Shown here piece after piece: positions 8,637 through 18,230 of a stretch of 64,000 bases of DNA. Made by a program: the position numbers and the translations under genes. How positions within the stretch are numbered: position 1 is the first letter of the stretch; the number at the start of each line of letters is the position of its first letter. Location: positions 1 to 64,000 of the IMG/VR virus record IMGVR_UViG_3300023184_008416. One strand, 5' to 3'. The stretch is from a virus. Under the pieces are notes generated by a model. That model was not told the DNA's origin. It worked only from the letters and a program-made list of their open reading frames with translations, and ran no database searches.

Positions 8637-10504
8637 TAGACGCTCTTTCCTATGATGTTTATGCTGGGATATTTCATTTCAAATATCCCTCCAGGTGGAG
8701 GGACAATTACACCTTTTTGTTTTAAAGTTCCTATCTTGAAATCATAATAAAAATCACTATAAATCTTGTTATTAATTGTGCCAACAAGATTTGTAAATTT
8801 TAATGCACCTGATTCAGGTATAGACAAAACACCATCTATTGAAAATAAGATACTTATTATTTCAGCTGTATAAATAGGTTTGTCTATCTGAGCATTAACA
8901 ACACTAAAATAATTCACAAGTTCAGTATTTATATTTTGTATTACTTGTTCTGTAACATACTCTGGATCTATTATGACAGAATATGACAATTGAAAGTTGA
9001 CTATTGGGCAGTCTAAAATTTCAATTGCGTCTGAAATTAATCTATAGGTGTTAAGATATTTTGCAAGATTTAATTTTAGTGTATCCGTTGTTGTTGTTAG
9101 ATCCCCGTTTTCATCTCTTCCAACGACATAAAGATTTGTACTCAAGGGATTGTCTATATTTTGTCTTATAGCTGCACGAAAAACCCTTCCAAAATTTGAT
9201 GGAATGGTATAAACTCTTGCGAGTAAATCTTCCTTTGTTACTATTCTTTCTTGAGAATTTTTAATTGCAGCTGCTAGATTTTTAAAATCATTAATTGAAG
9301 GAATATTTTCTCCGCCTCTAGCAGGTTCAAGATTAAGAACTTGTGTACTGTTGGTTACGGCTTGACCTAAATTGGGGTCTGGATTTTTGGGGAAAAACAT
9401 TCTGAGGTCAGTTATTTCTCCAATAGAATTTTCAGATACATTGTGTGATGTTCCTCCCCCATATCTATAAGATATTGTGAAGGTGGTGTTTGAAGAAGCT
9501 ACACCTAATGTTCTTGTTGTTAGTAAACTTTGCGGATTTATTCCTTTTCTATTAAATGAATTTGTATTTGGTAAAGGTATGGCAAATTCTGCTGGATCCG
9601 GTATAACGTCATCCTGCAATGAAAGTGCATCCCCACCACCAAATGTTAGGGTTGTTAATCTAGATGCTAAATCAAAGTTTTTTATAAATCTGTAGGGTGC
9701 GGGTATTAATTGAAGTGAGCTTGGTGAAGTATGTGAATCATATCCAAAATTAGGTGTAGCTTTATAAATAACGTCTTCCGCAAGATCATTTACTTCATAA
9801 TAAACGTTACCAAATCCATCAACAACTTTAACTATCTGATAGATGTCGGGGTCTGGTAAAATTATTTTCCTATACGAAACAAATGAACCAACACTGGTGT
9901 AAAATGATTTTTCATTTCCAGACAAAAACTTGCCAGTTTTAGAAACTATGAACGTTTGTACGATTTGATTATTTATCTTACCATTTTTTATAGTTGCGTT
10001 ATAATTTCCATCTGCTTTTTTTTGTGAAAAATCTATATTGTCTATTAATCTAAAACTTATTCCAGATTCTGATGTTACTACAGTTCCTTGTCTTATAATA
10101 GGTAAAGAATTTTCTAGTGGGATGTAAGTTTGATTGCCATTAGGATCTGCACCGATTATTGCAGGAACCTCTATATAAAACGTACAATTTACGCTAGAAG
10201 GAGAAGGTCCATATATTTTTACACCATTATTTTTTAATATGTTAACTATATTGTTAGTTTCAACAGCAGAATCTATATTTAATTCATTAAATTGATGATC
10301 TAAATAGAACGACATATTATCGCCTATAAAGGCTGCCATTTCAAGGAATAATCCTCCCAGGCTGTTTTCAGAAAAATCTGAATTTTTTTCTGAAAAGTAT
10401 AGTCTTGCATATGATAAAATATCTTGTCTTAATGCATCAAAATCTTTTGCAAGATAAGTTCTTTGACGAACTTGTTTTAACACTTCTGAAGGTTTTTTTG
10501 CCAT
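8636..10504 (-). CDS. gp6: gp6-like baseplate wedge protein (baseplate J family)
   Basis: At 622 residues this is close to T4 gp6 (660). The N-terminus has the gp6-type opening, AKDFDALRQDILSYARLYF, then NSLGGLFLEMAAFIGDNMSF and YLDHQFNELNIDSAVE. Established knowledge: gp6 dimers form the clamp ring that ties the six baseplate wedges together and triggers sheath contraction. The middle (about 395-440) contains ERIVTKEDLLARVYTIP followed by FGRVFRAAI, the conserved baseplate-J core. The C-terminus carries YTAEIISILFSIDGVLSI, also typical. An ATG at 10504 follows a GAGGTAAC Shine-Dalgarno. The next gene is coupled by a one-base overlap. Assignment is strong by motif, length and gene order. Confidence 0.9.
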   Translation of the reverse strand: MAKKPSEVLKQVRQRTYLAKDFDALRQDILSYARLYFSEKNSDFSENSLGGLFLEMAAFIGDNMSFYLDHQFNELNIDSAVETNNIVNILKNNGVKIYGPSPSSVNCTFYIEVPAIIGADPNGNQTYIPLENSLPIIRQGTVVTSESGISFRLIDNIDFSQKKADGNYNATIKNGKINNQIVQTFIVSKTGKFLSGNEKSFYTSVGSFVSYRKIILPDPDIYQIVKVVDGFGNVYYEVNDLAEDVIYKATPNFGYDSHTSPSSLQLIPAPYRFIKNFDLASRLTTLTFGGGDALSLQDDVIPDPAEFAIPLPNTNSFNRKGINPQSLLTTRTLGVASSNTTFTISYRYGGGTSHNVSENSIGEITDLRMFFPKNPDPNLGQAVTNSTQVLNLEPARGGENIPSINDFKNLAAAIKNSQERIVTKEDLLARVYTIPSNFGRVFRAAIRQNIDNPLSTNLYVVGRDENGDLTTTTDTLKLNLAKYLNTYRLISDAIEILDCPIVNFQLSYSVIIDPEYVTEQVIQNINTELVNYFSVVNAQIDKPIYTAEIISILFSIDGVLSIPESGALKFTNLVGTINNKIYSDFYYDFKIGTLKQKGVIVPPPGGIFEMKYPSINIIGKSV

Positions 10505-10519
10505 TGTTACCTCAACTAA

Positions 10520-11017
10520 TTATCCAATAATACGAAAGGCAACCAAAAGCTTTTTATTGGTTACACCTAATGTTGGAATATCATATGTAATATTTAAATT
10601 AATATTAGATACTCCCTTGCCTGTATTTTGATCAAAATTGATATTTGTTACAAGCGTTTGAGGAGTAACATAAGGCATCCATGATGAAATTGCTTTTCTT
10701 ATACGATTTATTGCGCCTGTTTCAAAATCTTCTTGTGAAAGATTAGAACTAACAAGTTCAGTTAATAACGGTCTTAAATTGGCACCGTAGCTATAATGAC
10801 CTAATCTTTCACCCCAATTTGTTTGTACTAAATTACGCAAATTATCTGTTATCTGGTCAGATAATAAAAAATTCATTCCTAAAAAATCTTCATGATCCGC
10901 CGTTCCCAATTTTACAGGAGTTTTTATTCCTACAGGAATTGAACCAGTAAACAAAGGTATGGTGGAAATAGTTTGTTGTAATTGAACACCTGAACTTTTA
11001 AAATTAAAGGAAGGCAT
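10520..11017 (-). CDS. gp25: gp25-like baseplate wedge protein
   Basis: At 165 residues it is slightly longer than T4 gp25 (132). It matches the GPW/gp25 family: an N-terminal extension, then ADHEDFLGMNFLLSDQI, then NLVQTNWGERLGHYSYGANL and LLTELVSSNLS, and a C-terminal strand pair INLNITYDIPTLGVTNKKL. In this family the Gly-Glu-Arg region and the following Tyr-Gly-Ala-Asn-Leu are the most conserved part. gp25 binds the gp6-gp7-gp53 wedge core and nucleates sheath assembly. The neighbours fit: gp6 homologue 15 bp downstream and the hub/spike genes upstream. The ATG is at 11017; no strong Shine-Dalgarno is visible. Confidence 0.92.
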   Translation of the reverse strand: MPSFNFKSSGVQLQQTISTIPLFTGSIPVGIKTPVKLGTADHEDFLGMNFLLSDQITDNLRNLVQTNWGERLGHYSYGANLRPLLTELVSSNLSQEDFETGAINRIRKAISSWMPYVTPQTLVTNINFDQNTGKGVSNINLNITYDIPTLGVTNKKLLVAFRIIG

Positions 11018-11043
11018 GATATATTTTTATGTATCAAACCTTG

Positions 11044-12897
11044 TCATTTTCTTGCATAATATTTTTCACCGTCTGATAACGTTATTGTAACAGGTTTATA
11101 TCTGTAGTGATCTTTCGAACTCGGTCCAGGATAATTTTCATAATTACCTTCAGGATGATGATGACATAAATAAATATTTTTTGTATCATTTATACCAATA
11201 ATGTCGGTTCTATTTCCTACAAAATGCATATGATCTTCATGCGACACGTATTTAAAAAACATGGGGGTTACACTACCCCATTTTAATTTTTTATACAGGG
11301 CTTGATGTTCAAAGTTCCATAACTCTCCAAAATTATGTTTGCACCATGCATTAAAAACTTTAAATATATTTTCTCCAACTAATATTCCCCCAAAGGGAGG
11401 ATTATTACCCGTAGTTAATTCCTGTACAATTATATTTTTTTGAATCAACTCTGGTATCCAATCATGAAATAACCACCGTGCCATTTCATACATGGCAGCA
11501 AAATCATGTGGTAATACCTGTCCTTCACCAATTTGTGCATCTGCGTATGCTTTTTTAAGATAATCTGGTTGTTGACCAGGAATGAGGAAGGGGATGTTGG
11601 GACTGCCATATTTATTACTGCTAGAGTTTCCACAACGATATGGTGTTTCGCCCGGTAAACCTTCTTCCATGTTTTGTGATATTAAATTATTTTCGATCCC
11701 AGACAACCACTTACCGTCTTGTTTCATTGGATATGCAGTATCAAAAGAAGCTCCTCCATGTGAGTGTGACCATTGATTATACCTCCATCCAAGACCACCT
11801 GCAGGTTCTTTTCTGGTAATATTTCCAACCTCTAATTTAAAAAATGAATTGGTGTTATCTTTTAAAGATATTGGGTTTTTTGATCCTTGAATGTTGTCTG
11901 TGAATGACATGTGTTCTGCCATTTTTTGTATTGTTTCAACCGTAAATGAATCACCATAATACGCTTTACGTTTTGTAAAATTGACAGTTAATTTTGAACC
12001 GTTATCTTGTAACCTAACCAGGTTATTAAGTGCGGCCTCTTGATCTTCTGACATTTTAGGTTCATTGTATTTAATATAACCACGATAGTTGCCTAAAATT
12101 TTTATTAAATTTGTTGCCCCTACAACTACATGTGCAGCTGAAACTGCTATGATGTCTGCTGTTACCGTTTTTATGGTAGCCAAATTTGTTTGATATTCAG
12201 CAAAATTATCTCCGGGATCAAGCAATAGATTCTTAGTAATTTCTTGGACAATTTGACATGAAGCTTTAAATAATTTTTCAGGTGTAAAGTTTAACCACCA
12301 ATTTTCCTTACCAATTACTGAAATTAATTTTGAAAAAATTTGTGGGACGGCACCAATAATAAATTTTGAATTAAACTCTTGTAAGCTAGCAAAATTTTCT
12401 TGTCCCTGTGGCGGTTTACCGGTAATTGTCGTGGGTTGAGGATTTATTAATCCAATTAAATTGCTATTAAAAGCTATAACTTCAGGCGGAGGTACCAATA
12501 ACAAATTTGCAACCACGGGTATCGGCATTGCAAAGGCACCAATCATTCCAGCTAATCCTAAATCTATTTTAGGTCTACTTAAAACGTCGGCTACTCCTGT
12601 TGGATCAAATACTTTAATTAAAAACGATCTTTGATTAATTGATCTATCCAAGGTATCTAATAATGAAGAAAACACATCATCAATCCATCTTTTATGCCAA
12701 TCAGGGTATAAATCTTTATTTGCTAAATTTGGATTATAAAAAGGATCAGGTTTAATGTTTGGAACACATTCAAAATTTAAATTTATTTTTCCTATTTGAG
12801 AAAATTGTTGATGATAATCAATGATACGCTTTCTTGCGATATCTGACACTGATCCATCAGAATTTCTGACACCAAAAGTTGTCATCACAGTTTCCAT
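11044..12897 (-). CDS. Baseplate-module protein with putative C-terminal zinc metallopeptidase motif
   Basis: I place the start at the ATG at 12897 (617 residues), 6 bp after an AAGGTG Shine-Dalgarno; a GTG at 12903 is the alternative. The first half (to about 340) is helical with a hydrophobic Ala/Pro/Val-rich segment around 115-150 and matches nothing I know. The C-terminal half holds WSHSHGGASFD (about residues 375-385) and HEDHMHF (about 552-558). Paired His/Asp motifs of this sort, with a closing HxDHxH, are the zinc ligands of LAS-type peptidoglycan peptidases (M15/M74, as in MepA). The spacing of the first motif is off by one from the classical HxxGxxxD. Lying between gp25- and gp5-like genes, it could be the cell-wall-cutting enzyme of the tail, replacing the lysozyme domain of T4 gp5. 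That function is an inference. Confidence 0.65.
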   Translation of the reverse strand: METVMTTFGVRNSDGSVSDIARKRIIDYHQQFSQIGKINLNFECVPNIKPDPFYNPNLANKDLYPDWHKRWIDDVFSSLLDTLDRSINQRSFLIKVFDPTGVADVLSRPKIDLGLAGMIGAFAMPIPVVANLLLVPPPEVIAFNSNLIGLINPQPTTITGKPPQGQENFASLQEFNSKFIIGAVPQIFSKLISVIGKENWWLNFTPEKLFKASCQIVQEITKNLLLDPGDNFAEYQTNLATIKTVTADIIAVSAAHVVVGATNLIKILGNYRGYIKYNEPKMSEDQEAALNNLVRLQDNGSKLTVNFTKRKAYYGDSFTVETIQKMAEHMSFTDNIQGSKNPISLKDNTNSFFKLEVGNITRKEPAGGLGWRYNQWSHSHGGASFDTAYPMKQDGKWLSGIENNLISQNMEEGLPGETPYRCGNSSSNKYGSPNIPFLIPGQQPDYLKKAYADAQIGEGQVLPHDFAAMYEMARWLFHDWIPELIQKNIIVQELTTGNNPPFGGILVGENIFKVFNAWCKHNFGELWNFEHQALYKKLKWGSVTPMFFKYVSHEDHMHFVGNRTDIIGINDTKNIYLCHHHPEGNYENYPGPSSKDHYRYKPVTITLSDGEKYYARK

Positions 12898-12906
12898 GAT
12901 CACACC

Positions 12907-14331
12907 TTATTTTATAGGACTAGTTGAACTAACAACTAAAATTTTACTAGCAAACATCCCTTGACCTGCAACTCCTACACCAACAGAAGAATTTGCAGTT
13001 GTACGAATGGGTTGTGAAATAACGGATCCATTATTTTGGATGGCCGGGATATCTGTGCATAGAACTGCTTTATCTGCTGTATCACCACCTAATTTTATAT
13101 ATCCCGTATCACTAGGTTTAAAAATAATATCTCCGTTGGTCTTTATAACAACTGCAGCATAACTGCCGGGCACCCCACTGTCATTATTATTAACAAGTAT
13201 TTCAACATCTTTCCTCGCAATCAATCTCAATTTATCAGTTTTAATGACAATTGCAGGATCACCATCTGCTGAATTTTCAAATGAAAATTGGCCATTAAAA
13301 CTTTCTAGATTAAAAATTGAATCTATGTTTGTTTTTTCTGAAATTCTAATTCTGCTAGAATCATTGATTGGATCTGGATCACCTTCTGATTTTTGATAAA
13401 CTTTAGGTGATTTATTTAATTCTGTATATCCTAATTCATTAATTACTGGAAGACCTCCAGTTTCTGGAGTTTTTCCTCTGCCCGCAACAATATCAATTGT
13501 TCCATATGGAAAATCACTGGTAGGCAAAGAAGGTATGTTTATATTTCCTTTATTTTCATTTTGTAAATTAACACTATTGTTTTTGAGAAATATACTGACG
13601 GGAGTAAAATTAGCTACTGGGCCTTTGCGATCGGTTCCTAAGGATATTAACGTATTATTTGAACCTTCTAAAACTATGTCTCCTGGTCTTTTTTTGTAAC
13701 GTGGAACAGAAGCTGGAACCTTTAAATTACTGGCGTTGAATTGTTGAGAATTTCCTAAAATTCCTCCTGATGATATCCCCGATATAAAAGAAAAAACATA
13801 TTCATTATTTTCTTTGCTAACAAGATCTCTATAGGCATTACTCCCATTTTTAATAAAGTTTGATCCTGGCAGTATTCTTCTAACACCTTTATCGTAGGCA
13901 GGAATCCCGTTGTTAAATTCAAACTTATCTTCTAAATCAGGATTTGAATAAGAAGGTTCATAAGACCTGGGAGGATGTGTATGATTTAAATCATCGGTGG
14001 TTAAAATTTCGGTTATTCTACAAAACCAATAACCTATGTCTTGTCTATAGTTATCTCCCTCGGACACCAAGGCCCAAACGTGTTCCCCCGGATTACAAGG
14101 TAAAGAAAGATGAGGAGGAAAAAAGGGGGCAAAAAACATAGCCTGATCAAGACCTCCTTCTCTATCTAATATTCTTCTTCCCAAGATTGTGTTTCTTGGT
14201 AAAACTAATTTTTTATTAATTTTAAATAAATCATACTTTTTTTGATAAATTTCTATTAAAGCATCAGTAACCATTGATGGATCAACAATTACATCAAGAA
14301 CGACTATTCGAGAAAAAGCCTGATCTATCAT
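12907..14331 (-). CDS. gp5-like baseplate hub / central spike protein
   Basis: A 474-residue protein with an ATG at 14331. Residues about 55-130 resemble an OB-fold hub domain: LPCNPGEHVWALVSEGDN then IGYWFCRITEIL, the PGE-x-V-W / GYW-x-x-R pattern seen in gp5-type hubs of large T4-like phages. The C-terminal part (about 335-445) is beta-repetitive: AIVIKTDKLRLIARKDVEIL, VVIKTNGDIIFKPSDTGYIKLGG in two pieces, then ADKAVLC, which matches the needle/beta-helix part of spike proteins. No lysozyme domain is present, unlike T4 gp5 (575 residues); the adjacent metallopeptidase-like gene may supply that role. Good confidence for a hub/spike role, moderate for one-to-one gp5 equivalence. Confidence 0.72.
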   Translation of the reverse strand: MIDQAFSRIVVLDVIVDPSMVTDALIEIYQKKYDLFKINKKLVLPRNTILGRRILDREGGLDQAMFFAPFFPPHLSLPCNPGEHVWALVSEGDNYRQDIGYWFCRITEILTTDDLNHTHPPRSYEPSYSNPDLEDKFEFNNGIPAYDKGVRRILPGSNFIKNGSNAYRDLVSKENNEYVFSFISGISSGGILGNSQQFNASNLKVPASVPRYKKRPGDIVLEGSNNTLISLGTDRKGPVANFTPVSIFLKNNSVNLQNENKGNINIPSLPTSDFPYGTIDIVAGRGKTPETGGLPVINELGYTELNKSPKVYQKSEGDPDPINDSSRIRISEKTNIDSIFNLESFNGQFSFENSADGDPAIVIKTDKLRLIARKDVEILVNNNDSGVPGSYAAVVIKTNGDIIFKPSDTGYIKLGGDTADKAVLCTDIPAIQNNGSVISQPIRTTANSSVGVGVAGQGMFASKILVVSSTSPIK

Positions 14332-14332
14332 A

Positions 14333-14695
14333 CTATTGTTCCTTTATCATATTAAACATATCATCAGGATCAATTGATTCGTTGCTACGATCTGCCTTGG
14401 CAATAAGTTCAGCAAGTTTTATAAGTTGATCATTGGCGCGGCTCATTCGCTCAATGAAAGTTGATAATGTTTTACCATGAATTGCGTGTTCAGTGCTCTT
14501 GCCCTTCACAATTTGACTGAGCTCAAGAAACATAGCATATGCATGTTGTCTGTCAATGATTGCATTTTCATAAATTTCTTTCCACAATCTTTTCTTTTTA
14601 TCGCTCAATGTTTCAATTTGATCCAAGAGTGTAGAGAAATCTTTTACCTTTTCATTTATTTCTCCCCATGAAACATCGGTCGTATCATTACTCAT
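14333..14695 (-). CDS. Small coiled-coil protein of unknown function
   Basis: A 120-residue, almost wholly helical and charged protein (heptad-like runs such as TLLDQIETLSDKKKRLWKEI, and a second helix around residues 85-105). There is no membrane segment, signal peptide or catalytic motif. The ATG at 14695 overlaps the end of the late sigma factor gene by 8 bp and its stop is 1 bp from the spike gene, so it is co-translated between transcription control and baseplate genes. It could be a tail assembly factor or a sigma/co-activator partner (T4 gp33 is also a small helical protein of 112 residues), but there is no motif to support gp33. Unknown. Confidence 0.7.
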   Translation of the reverse strand: MSNDTTDVSWGEINEKVKDFSTLLDQIETLSDKKKRLWKEIYENAIIDRQHAYAMFLELSQIVKGKSTEHAIHGKTLSTFIERMSRANDQLIKLAELIAKADRSNESIDPDDMFNMIKEQ

Positions 14696-15458
14696 TTTGT
14701 GCCATCCTCAATCTTTTATAATGTCTTTTTATTGTTTGCATGGCAGTCGTCAATTGCTTGGGACTTAAACCAGATAATTCTCTCATGTAAAGAAGAATGG
14801 CACTCTTGTTGAGTAAATCTATCGAATCTATGTTTTCAAAAATTGTGATGACAGAGTTTATGCAAGATAATTCATTTTCAGTTTTTAATGATGATCTAAT
14901 TTCATGTAACAACTTCACCGTTCCTTCTGCATCACCAAACATTGACACAAAAGAATCCTGTGTTGGTACAGTATTGTAGTCTTCAACAATTTTTTGATCA
15001 TTGTTGGACATCGATTCTGTGTAATCCAGACTAACACTCTTTTTAGAGTACAAACTTTTTTGTTTTGTTTTTATGATTAACCAATTTTTAGCAACAACAT
15101 TAAAATATGAAAAAGCGTTAGTTCCACGCGTTGCATCAAACTTATAAATTGTTTCAAACAAAAAATTTATACAATCGTTTTTTAGGTCATCGTAAGAATC
15201 GTACAATCCGACAAATTTGTGTATGTTAATTAGATTTTCTACTAACTTGCGAAACGCAGGTAGAATTTCTTTCATATACAAATCATCTTTTTCAATCTTG
15301 CTCGCGGCACTTTGGTAAGCTACAATGGCTGCTTGCGTTTGTTGATTGAAGTACATTCTTTCCGTTCGGGAATCGATGACTTCTGGTGAATCAGAAGACC
15401 TTCGTCGTCTACGTAATTTTATTTTTTTAGTTGTATCATTGATTTGTATTTTTTGCAT
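14688..15458 (-). CDS. gp55: gp55-like late-transcription RNA polymerase sigma factor
   Basis: A 256-residue protein, longer than T4 gp55 (185), with a basic N-terminus (KLRRRRRSS at about 14-22). Residues about 95-135 carry the sigma region 2-like core: YDDLKNDCINFLFETIYKFD, then NAFSYFNVVAKNWLIIKTKQ, which matches the FDxxxGxxAFxYFxxxxxN pattern of gp55-type sigmas. The C-terminal SGLSPKQLTTAMQTIKRHYK looks like a helical recognition or tail segment. Known role: gp55 directs host RNA polymerase to TATAAATA late promoters, with sliding clamp and gp33. Two exact TATAAATA boxes occur in this window at gene-block starts, which supports the assignment. Start ATG at 15458, overlapping the upstream membrane protein gene by 23 bp. 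Confidence 0.85.
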   Translation of the reverse strand: MQKIQINDTTKKIKLRRRRRSSDSPEVIDSRTERMYFNQQTQAAIVAYQSAASKIEKDDLYMKEILPAFRKLVENLINIHKFVGLYDSYDDLKNDCINFLFETIYKFDATRGTNAFSYFNVVAKNWLIIKTKQKSLYSKKSVSLDYTESMSNNDQKIVEDYNTVPTQDSFVSMFGDAEGTVKLLHEIRSSLKTENELSCINSVITIFENIDSIDLLNKSAILLYMRELSGLSPKQLTTAMQTIKRHYKRLRMAQNE

Positions 15459-15741
15459 CGTTGTCGCTCGAAAAGTTAGTTATCTTGTTTGCAATTATTA
15501 ATAAAGCATCACGTGAGGTGGCTATGTCTTTGACCACACCCTTAATGACAGGTTCATCATAGAGAACCGGCACTTGTGAAGCTTCCGAGATCCTGCGATA
15601 ACAACCGTCGATTATGTCCAACGATTCTTCAACCTGATCTTCTAATGAAAAAATTAATTTACTTAACCTATACGTCATCATCCCAAGACCGATTGTGGTG
15701 GCAAAAAAAATAACCGCAATCAGTGACATCAGGATTAGCAC
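15436..15741 (-). CDS. Small single-pass membrane protein of unknown function
   Basis: A 101-residue protein with one N-terminal hydrophobic helix (about residues 1-25, LMSLIAVIFFATTIGLG) and a cytoplasmic-type tail containing VPVLYDEPVIKGVVKDI. The GTG start at 15741 is chosen because AGGAG lies 7 bp before it on the minus strand (AGGAGAATATTTGTG); an ATG at 15729 is the alternative without such a site. It overlaps the preceding glycosyltransferase by 7 bp and the following sigma gene by 23 bp. I do not recognise the family. Position next to the sigma factor is the only functional clue. Confidence 0.75.
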   Translation of the reverse strand: MLILMSLIAVIFFATTIGLGMMTYRLSKLIFSLEDQVEESLDIIDGCYRRISEASQVPVLYDEPVIKGVVKDIATSRDALLIIANKITNFSSDNDAKNTNQ

Positions 15742-16907
15742 AAATATTCTCCTATTTCATTATCCAGGTAACCATTGATTGCTTCTTGAGAATATTCCTG
15801 AATCAATCGAGGAGCCAGTTCACCGGCCCAACCAAGAGGAACGGATTGGGATTCAATGAATTTTTTTGCTTTTCTTTTGAAATCTTCTTCAGAAGGTGTT
15901 GCCCACTTTGCTCCTTGAACAAAAATTTTACCATCAACCCGACTGGGATGAATTTCTTCCAATTTATGATCAATAGAAATAAATTTACCTTTATTCAAGA
16001 AATCAAGATGTCCAGACCATCCCGTTGCAATTACTGGTAATCCGGCTACTGCTGCTTCCAATAATGGTAAACCATAACCTTCTCCGCGAGTAAGTGAAAC
16101 CAAGGCTTTGATTTTAGGATGTCTATATAATGAGTTCATTTCCTCGTCAGACATTGAACCGTGCAAGAGATGGATTTTAGGAAATTGTTTGTTTCCTCTG
16201 ACCTCTTTTAAGAGTTGATCAACTAAATTCGTGACAGCTTTTTTATCAATAGTTGTATTACGACCAATGTTTGTTTTTAATACAATTCCTACATCACTGC
16301 GATCAGCAAAGGTTTCACAAATCCATTTTATTGCAAAAAACGTATTTTTTCTGTCAGAGAACGGATTATTTCCCGTTATTTGAGCAACAATAAGAAAATT
16401 ATTTTCAGCTTTTAAAGATAAATTAAAAGGGGTAACGTTCAATGAATTTTTTAACGCTTCAGGATAAGCTTCAGGAACTACGGAAATTTTTGTTTTTGTT
16501 TGCCCCGTTTGCTCAAAAGTTCTTTTTGAAAATTGAGAAGGAACAACAACGTGTGTCATAGCGTCACAGCATTTTAACCAATCAGGATTACATACATTGG
16601 TTTCTACACCTGCAGTTAATCCGATATTTAATTTCCCAAGATTTGGATTCCATTCATTAGGAAGTTGTAATTGAAGTGTCACATCTGCATCCGACACAGA
16701 ATTATTTGGAACTGTTTTTTCCATTATTTGACCGATCAGACCATCACATGAATCTCTGTTTAATAACCAAGGTGTATCACCCCACATGACTGGTGAGATT
16801 TTTAAATCTATGTTTTTCTTGGTCAATAACCATTTTGTTATTTGACGAGCGTGGACGCCGTATCCTGACTGCGTCAATACAGGTGCAACAAATACAACTG
16901 ATTTCAT
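15735..16907 (-). CDS. Glycosyltransferase family 4 (group 1)
   Basis: A 390-residue GT-B fold enzyme. The donor-site signature is clear: LVSLTRGEGYGLPLLEAAVA followed by GLPVIATGWSGHLDFL, the EGxGLPxLEA motif of retaining GT4 transferases. The N-terminus begins MKSVVFVAPVLTQSGYGVHA, the glycine-rich acceptor-side loop. The substrate cannot be read from the sequence. The ATG at 16907 has a GAGGTGGTG Shine-Dalgarno and overlaps the next transferase upstream by 4 bp. It is the last (most promoter-distal) glycan gene before the sigma factor. Confident for family, unknown for sugar. Confidence 0.9.
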   Translation of the reverse strand: MKSVVFVAPVLTQSGYGVHARQITKWLLTKKNIDLKISPVMWGDTPWLLNRDSCDGLIGQIMEKTVPNNSVSDADVTLQLQLPNEWNPNLGKLNIGLTAGVETNVCNPDWLKCCDAMTHVVVPSQFSKRTFEQTGQTKTKISVVPEAYPEALKNSLNVTPFNLSLKAENNFLIVAQITGNNPFSDRKNTFFAIKWICETFADRSDVGIVLKTNIGRNTTIDKKAVTNLVDQLLKEVRGNKQFPKIHLLHGSMSDEEMNSLYRHPKIKALVSLTRGEGYGLPLLEAAVAGLPVIATGWSGHLDFLNKGKFISIDHKLEEIHPSRVDGKIFVQGAKWATPSEEDFKRKAKKFIESQSVPLGWAGELAPRLIQEYSQEAINGYLDNEIGEYLC

Positions 16908-18151
16908 AACACCACCTCAGACCATTTGGATTTCTGAGACCACGAGTTCATAGTATCTTGTAAGGTTCTGTCCCATTCACCAATCAATCTGTCTATTGAA
17001 AATTCTTTCATTGCATAATCTCTGCCTCTTAAACCGAGAGTTTTTCGACCTTCTGGACCCATATTGTAAACTTTCATAATTGCATCAGCATAGGTTTTGT
17101 GAGACACAAAATCTTCATAAATGTATGGTACCATTTGATTGCCGACCAAAGAACGAACTTCGGGATCAAGCCCGACGCCATATTCTTCTCCTGTTTCCCA
17201 ATTAATGACTTGACGTGTTAATCCACCTGTCTTGATCGTAATCATCGGTTTACCACAATACAACCCTTCAAGGGTTGACAGACCAAACCCTTCATTGCAA
17301 GATCTATTAAGAACAACGTCAGATGTGTTGTACAACGAAACCATTTCTTCAAATCCAACTCTGTCTTTAGAAAAGAAAACATTACCTCTTAGACCAAAAA
17401 GATCTATGACGTGGTGAAGATTAGGTCCTTCATGATCATTTGGATCTGTGTGCATTACAAGTGTCGCTTTTCTGTGACCGTGGGTTGCTTCAAGTTGGTC
17501 CAAAAATATTTTCCAAGATTGAATAAGATCACTTGGCATTTTTCTACGAGCATTACGGCTGACATATAATCCAACAAAATGATCTGAACGAGCATCACCT
17601 AGCAATTTTCTTTTCACATCTAAGGCTTTGTCTTCAGGAAACGGTTGATAAATGTCTGAGGGTAGTGCGTGAGGAATAAAATTGGTTTTTTCGGGGAATC
17701 TTTCATGAACCATTTTATAAGTTGGATAGTTGATGCAATTGATAAGATCTGTTGATTCATATAATACTTTATTAAAATCTGGCCATGGATCATTGTCCCA
17801 TAGATGATTGTAAACAATAGGACAAATTTGATGAATTTCGTCTTCCATTTCCCATGTCCAAATGAAAAATCGTGGATCAGTAAATAGAAATAGTGCATCT
17901 GGCTTTTCGGTAGCCAGTAAAACTCTTAGCATATTTCTATCACCAAATCCATCGATAGGTTTAATGATGAAGTCAGGATTTACGGACACAGTTTGGTAAT
18001 CGTTGTGTTTTACTGCTGCCCCTAAACACCTGAAAGTATATTTCCCTGTGTTTAATAAACCATTAATTAACCATCTGGCTTGAATTCCAACGCCGCTTGT
18101 CGATAGTGGGTGATCACTAATAAAGAGAATCTTTTTCTTTTTTTCTGTCAT
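16904..18151 (-). CDS. Glycosyltransferase family 4 (group 1)
   Basis: A 415-residue GT-B transferase. It opens with KKILFISDHPLSTSGVGIQA (glycine loop) and carries a donor-binding signature, LNRSCNEGFGLSTLEGLYCG then KPMITIKTGGLTRQV. The linker HFVGLYVSRNARRKMPSDLI is the usual hinge strand-loop of GT4. It is paired with the shorter GT4 downstream through a 4-bp overlap (ATGA), so both are likely to act on the same glycan. An 80-bp AT-rich gap separates it from the nuclease gene upstream; I see no certain promoter there. Confidence 0.9.
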   Translation of the reverse strand: MTEKKKKILFISDHPLSTSGVGIQARWLINGLLNTGKYTFRCLGAAVKHNDYQTVSVNPDFIIKPIDGFGDRNMLRVLLATEKPDALFLFTDPRFFIWTWEMEDEIHQICPIVYNHLWDNDPWPDFNKVLYESTDLINCINYPTYKMVHERFPEKTNFIPHALPSDIYQPFPEDKALDVKRKLLGDARSDHFVGLYVSRNARRKMPSDLIQSWKIFLDQLEATHGHRKATLVMHTDPNDHEGPNLHHVIDLFGLRGNVFFSKDRVGFEEMVSLYNTSDVVLNRSCNEGFGLSTLEGLYCGKPMITIKTGGLTRQVINWETGEEYGVGLDPEVRSLVGNQMVPYIYEDFVSHKTYADAIMKVYNMGPEGRKTLGLRGRDYAMKEFSIDRLIGEWDRTLQDTMNSWSQKSKWSEVVL

Positions 18152-18230
18152 TTTAGATAGTTGTTAATATCGGTTGTTAAAATCAATTGTATATAAAACA
18201 TCGTGCGTTTTTGATAATTTTTTGTTAAAA

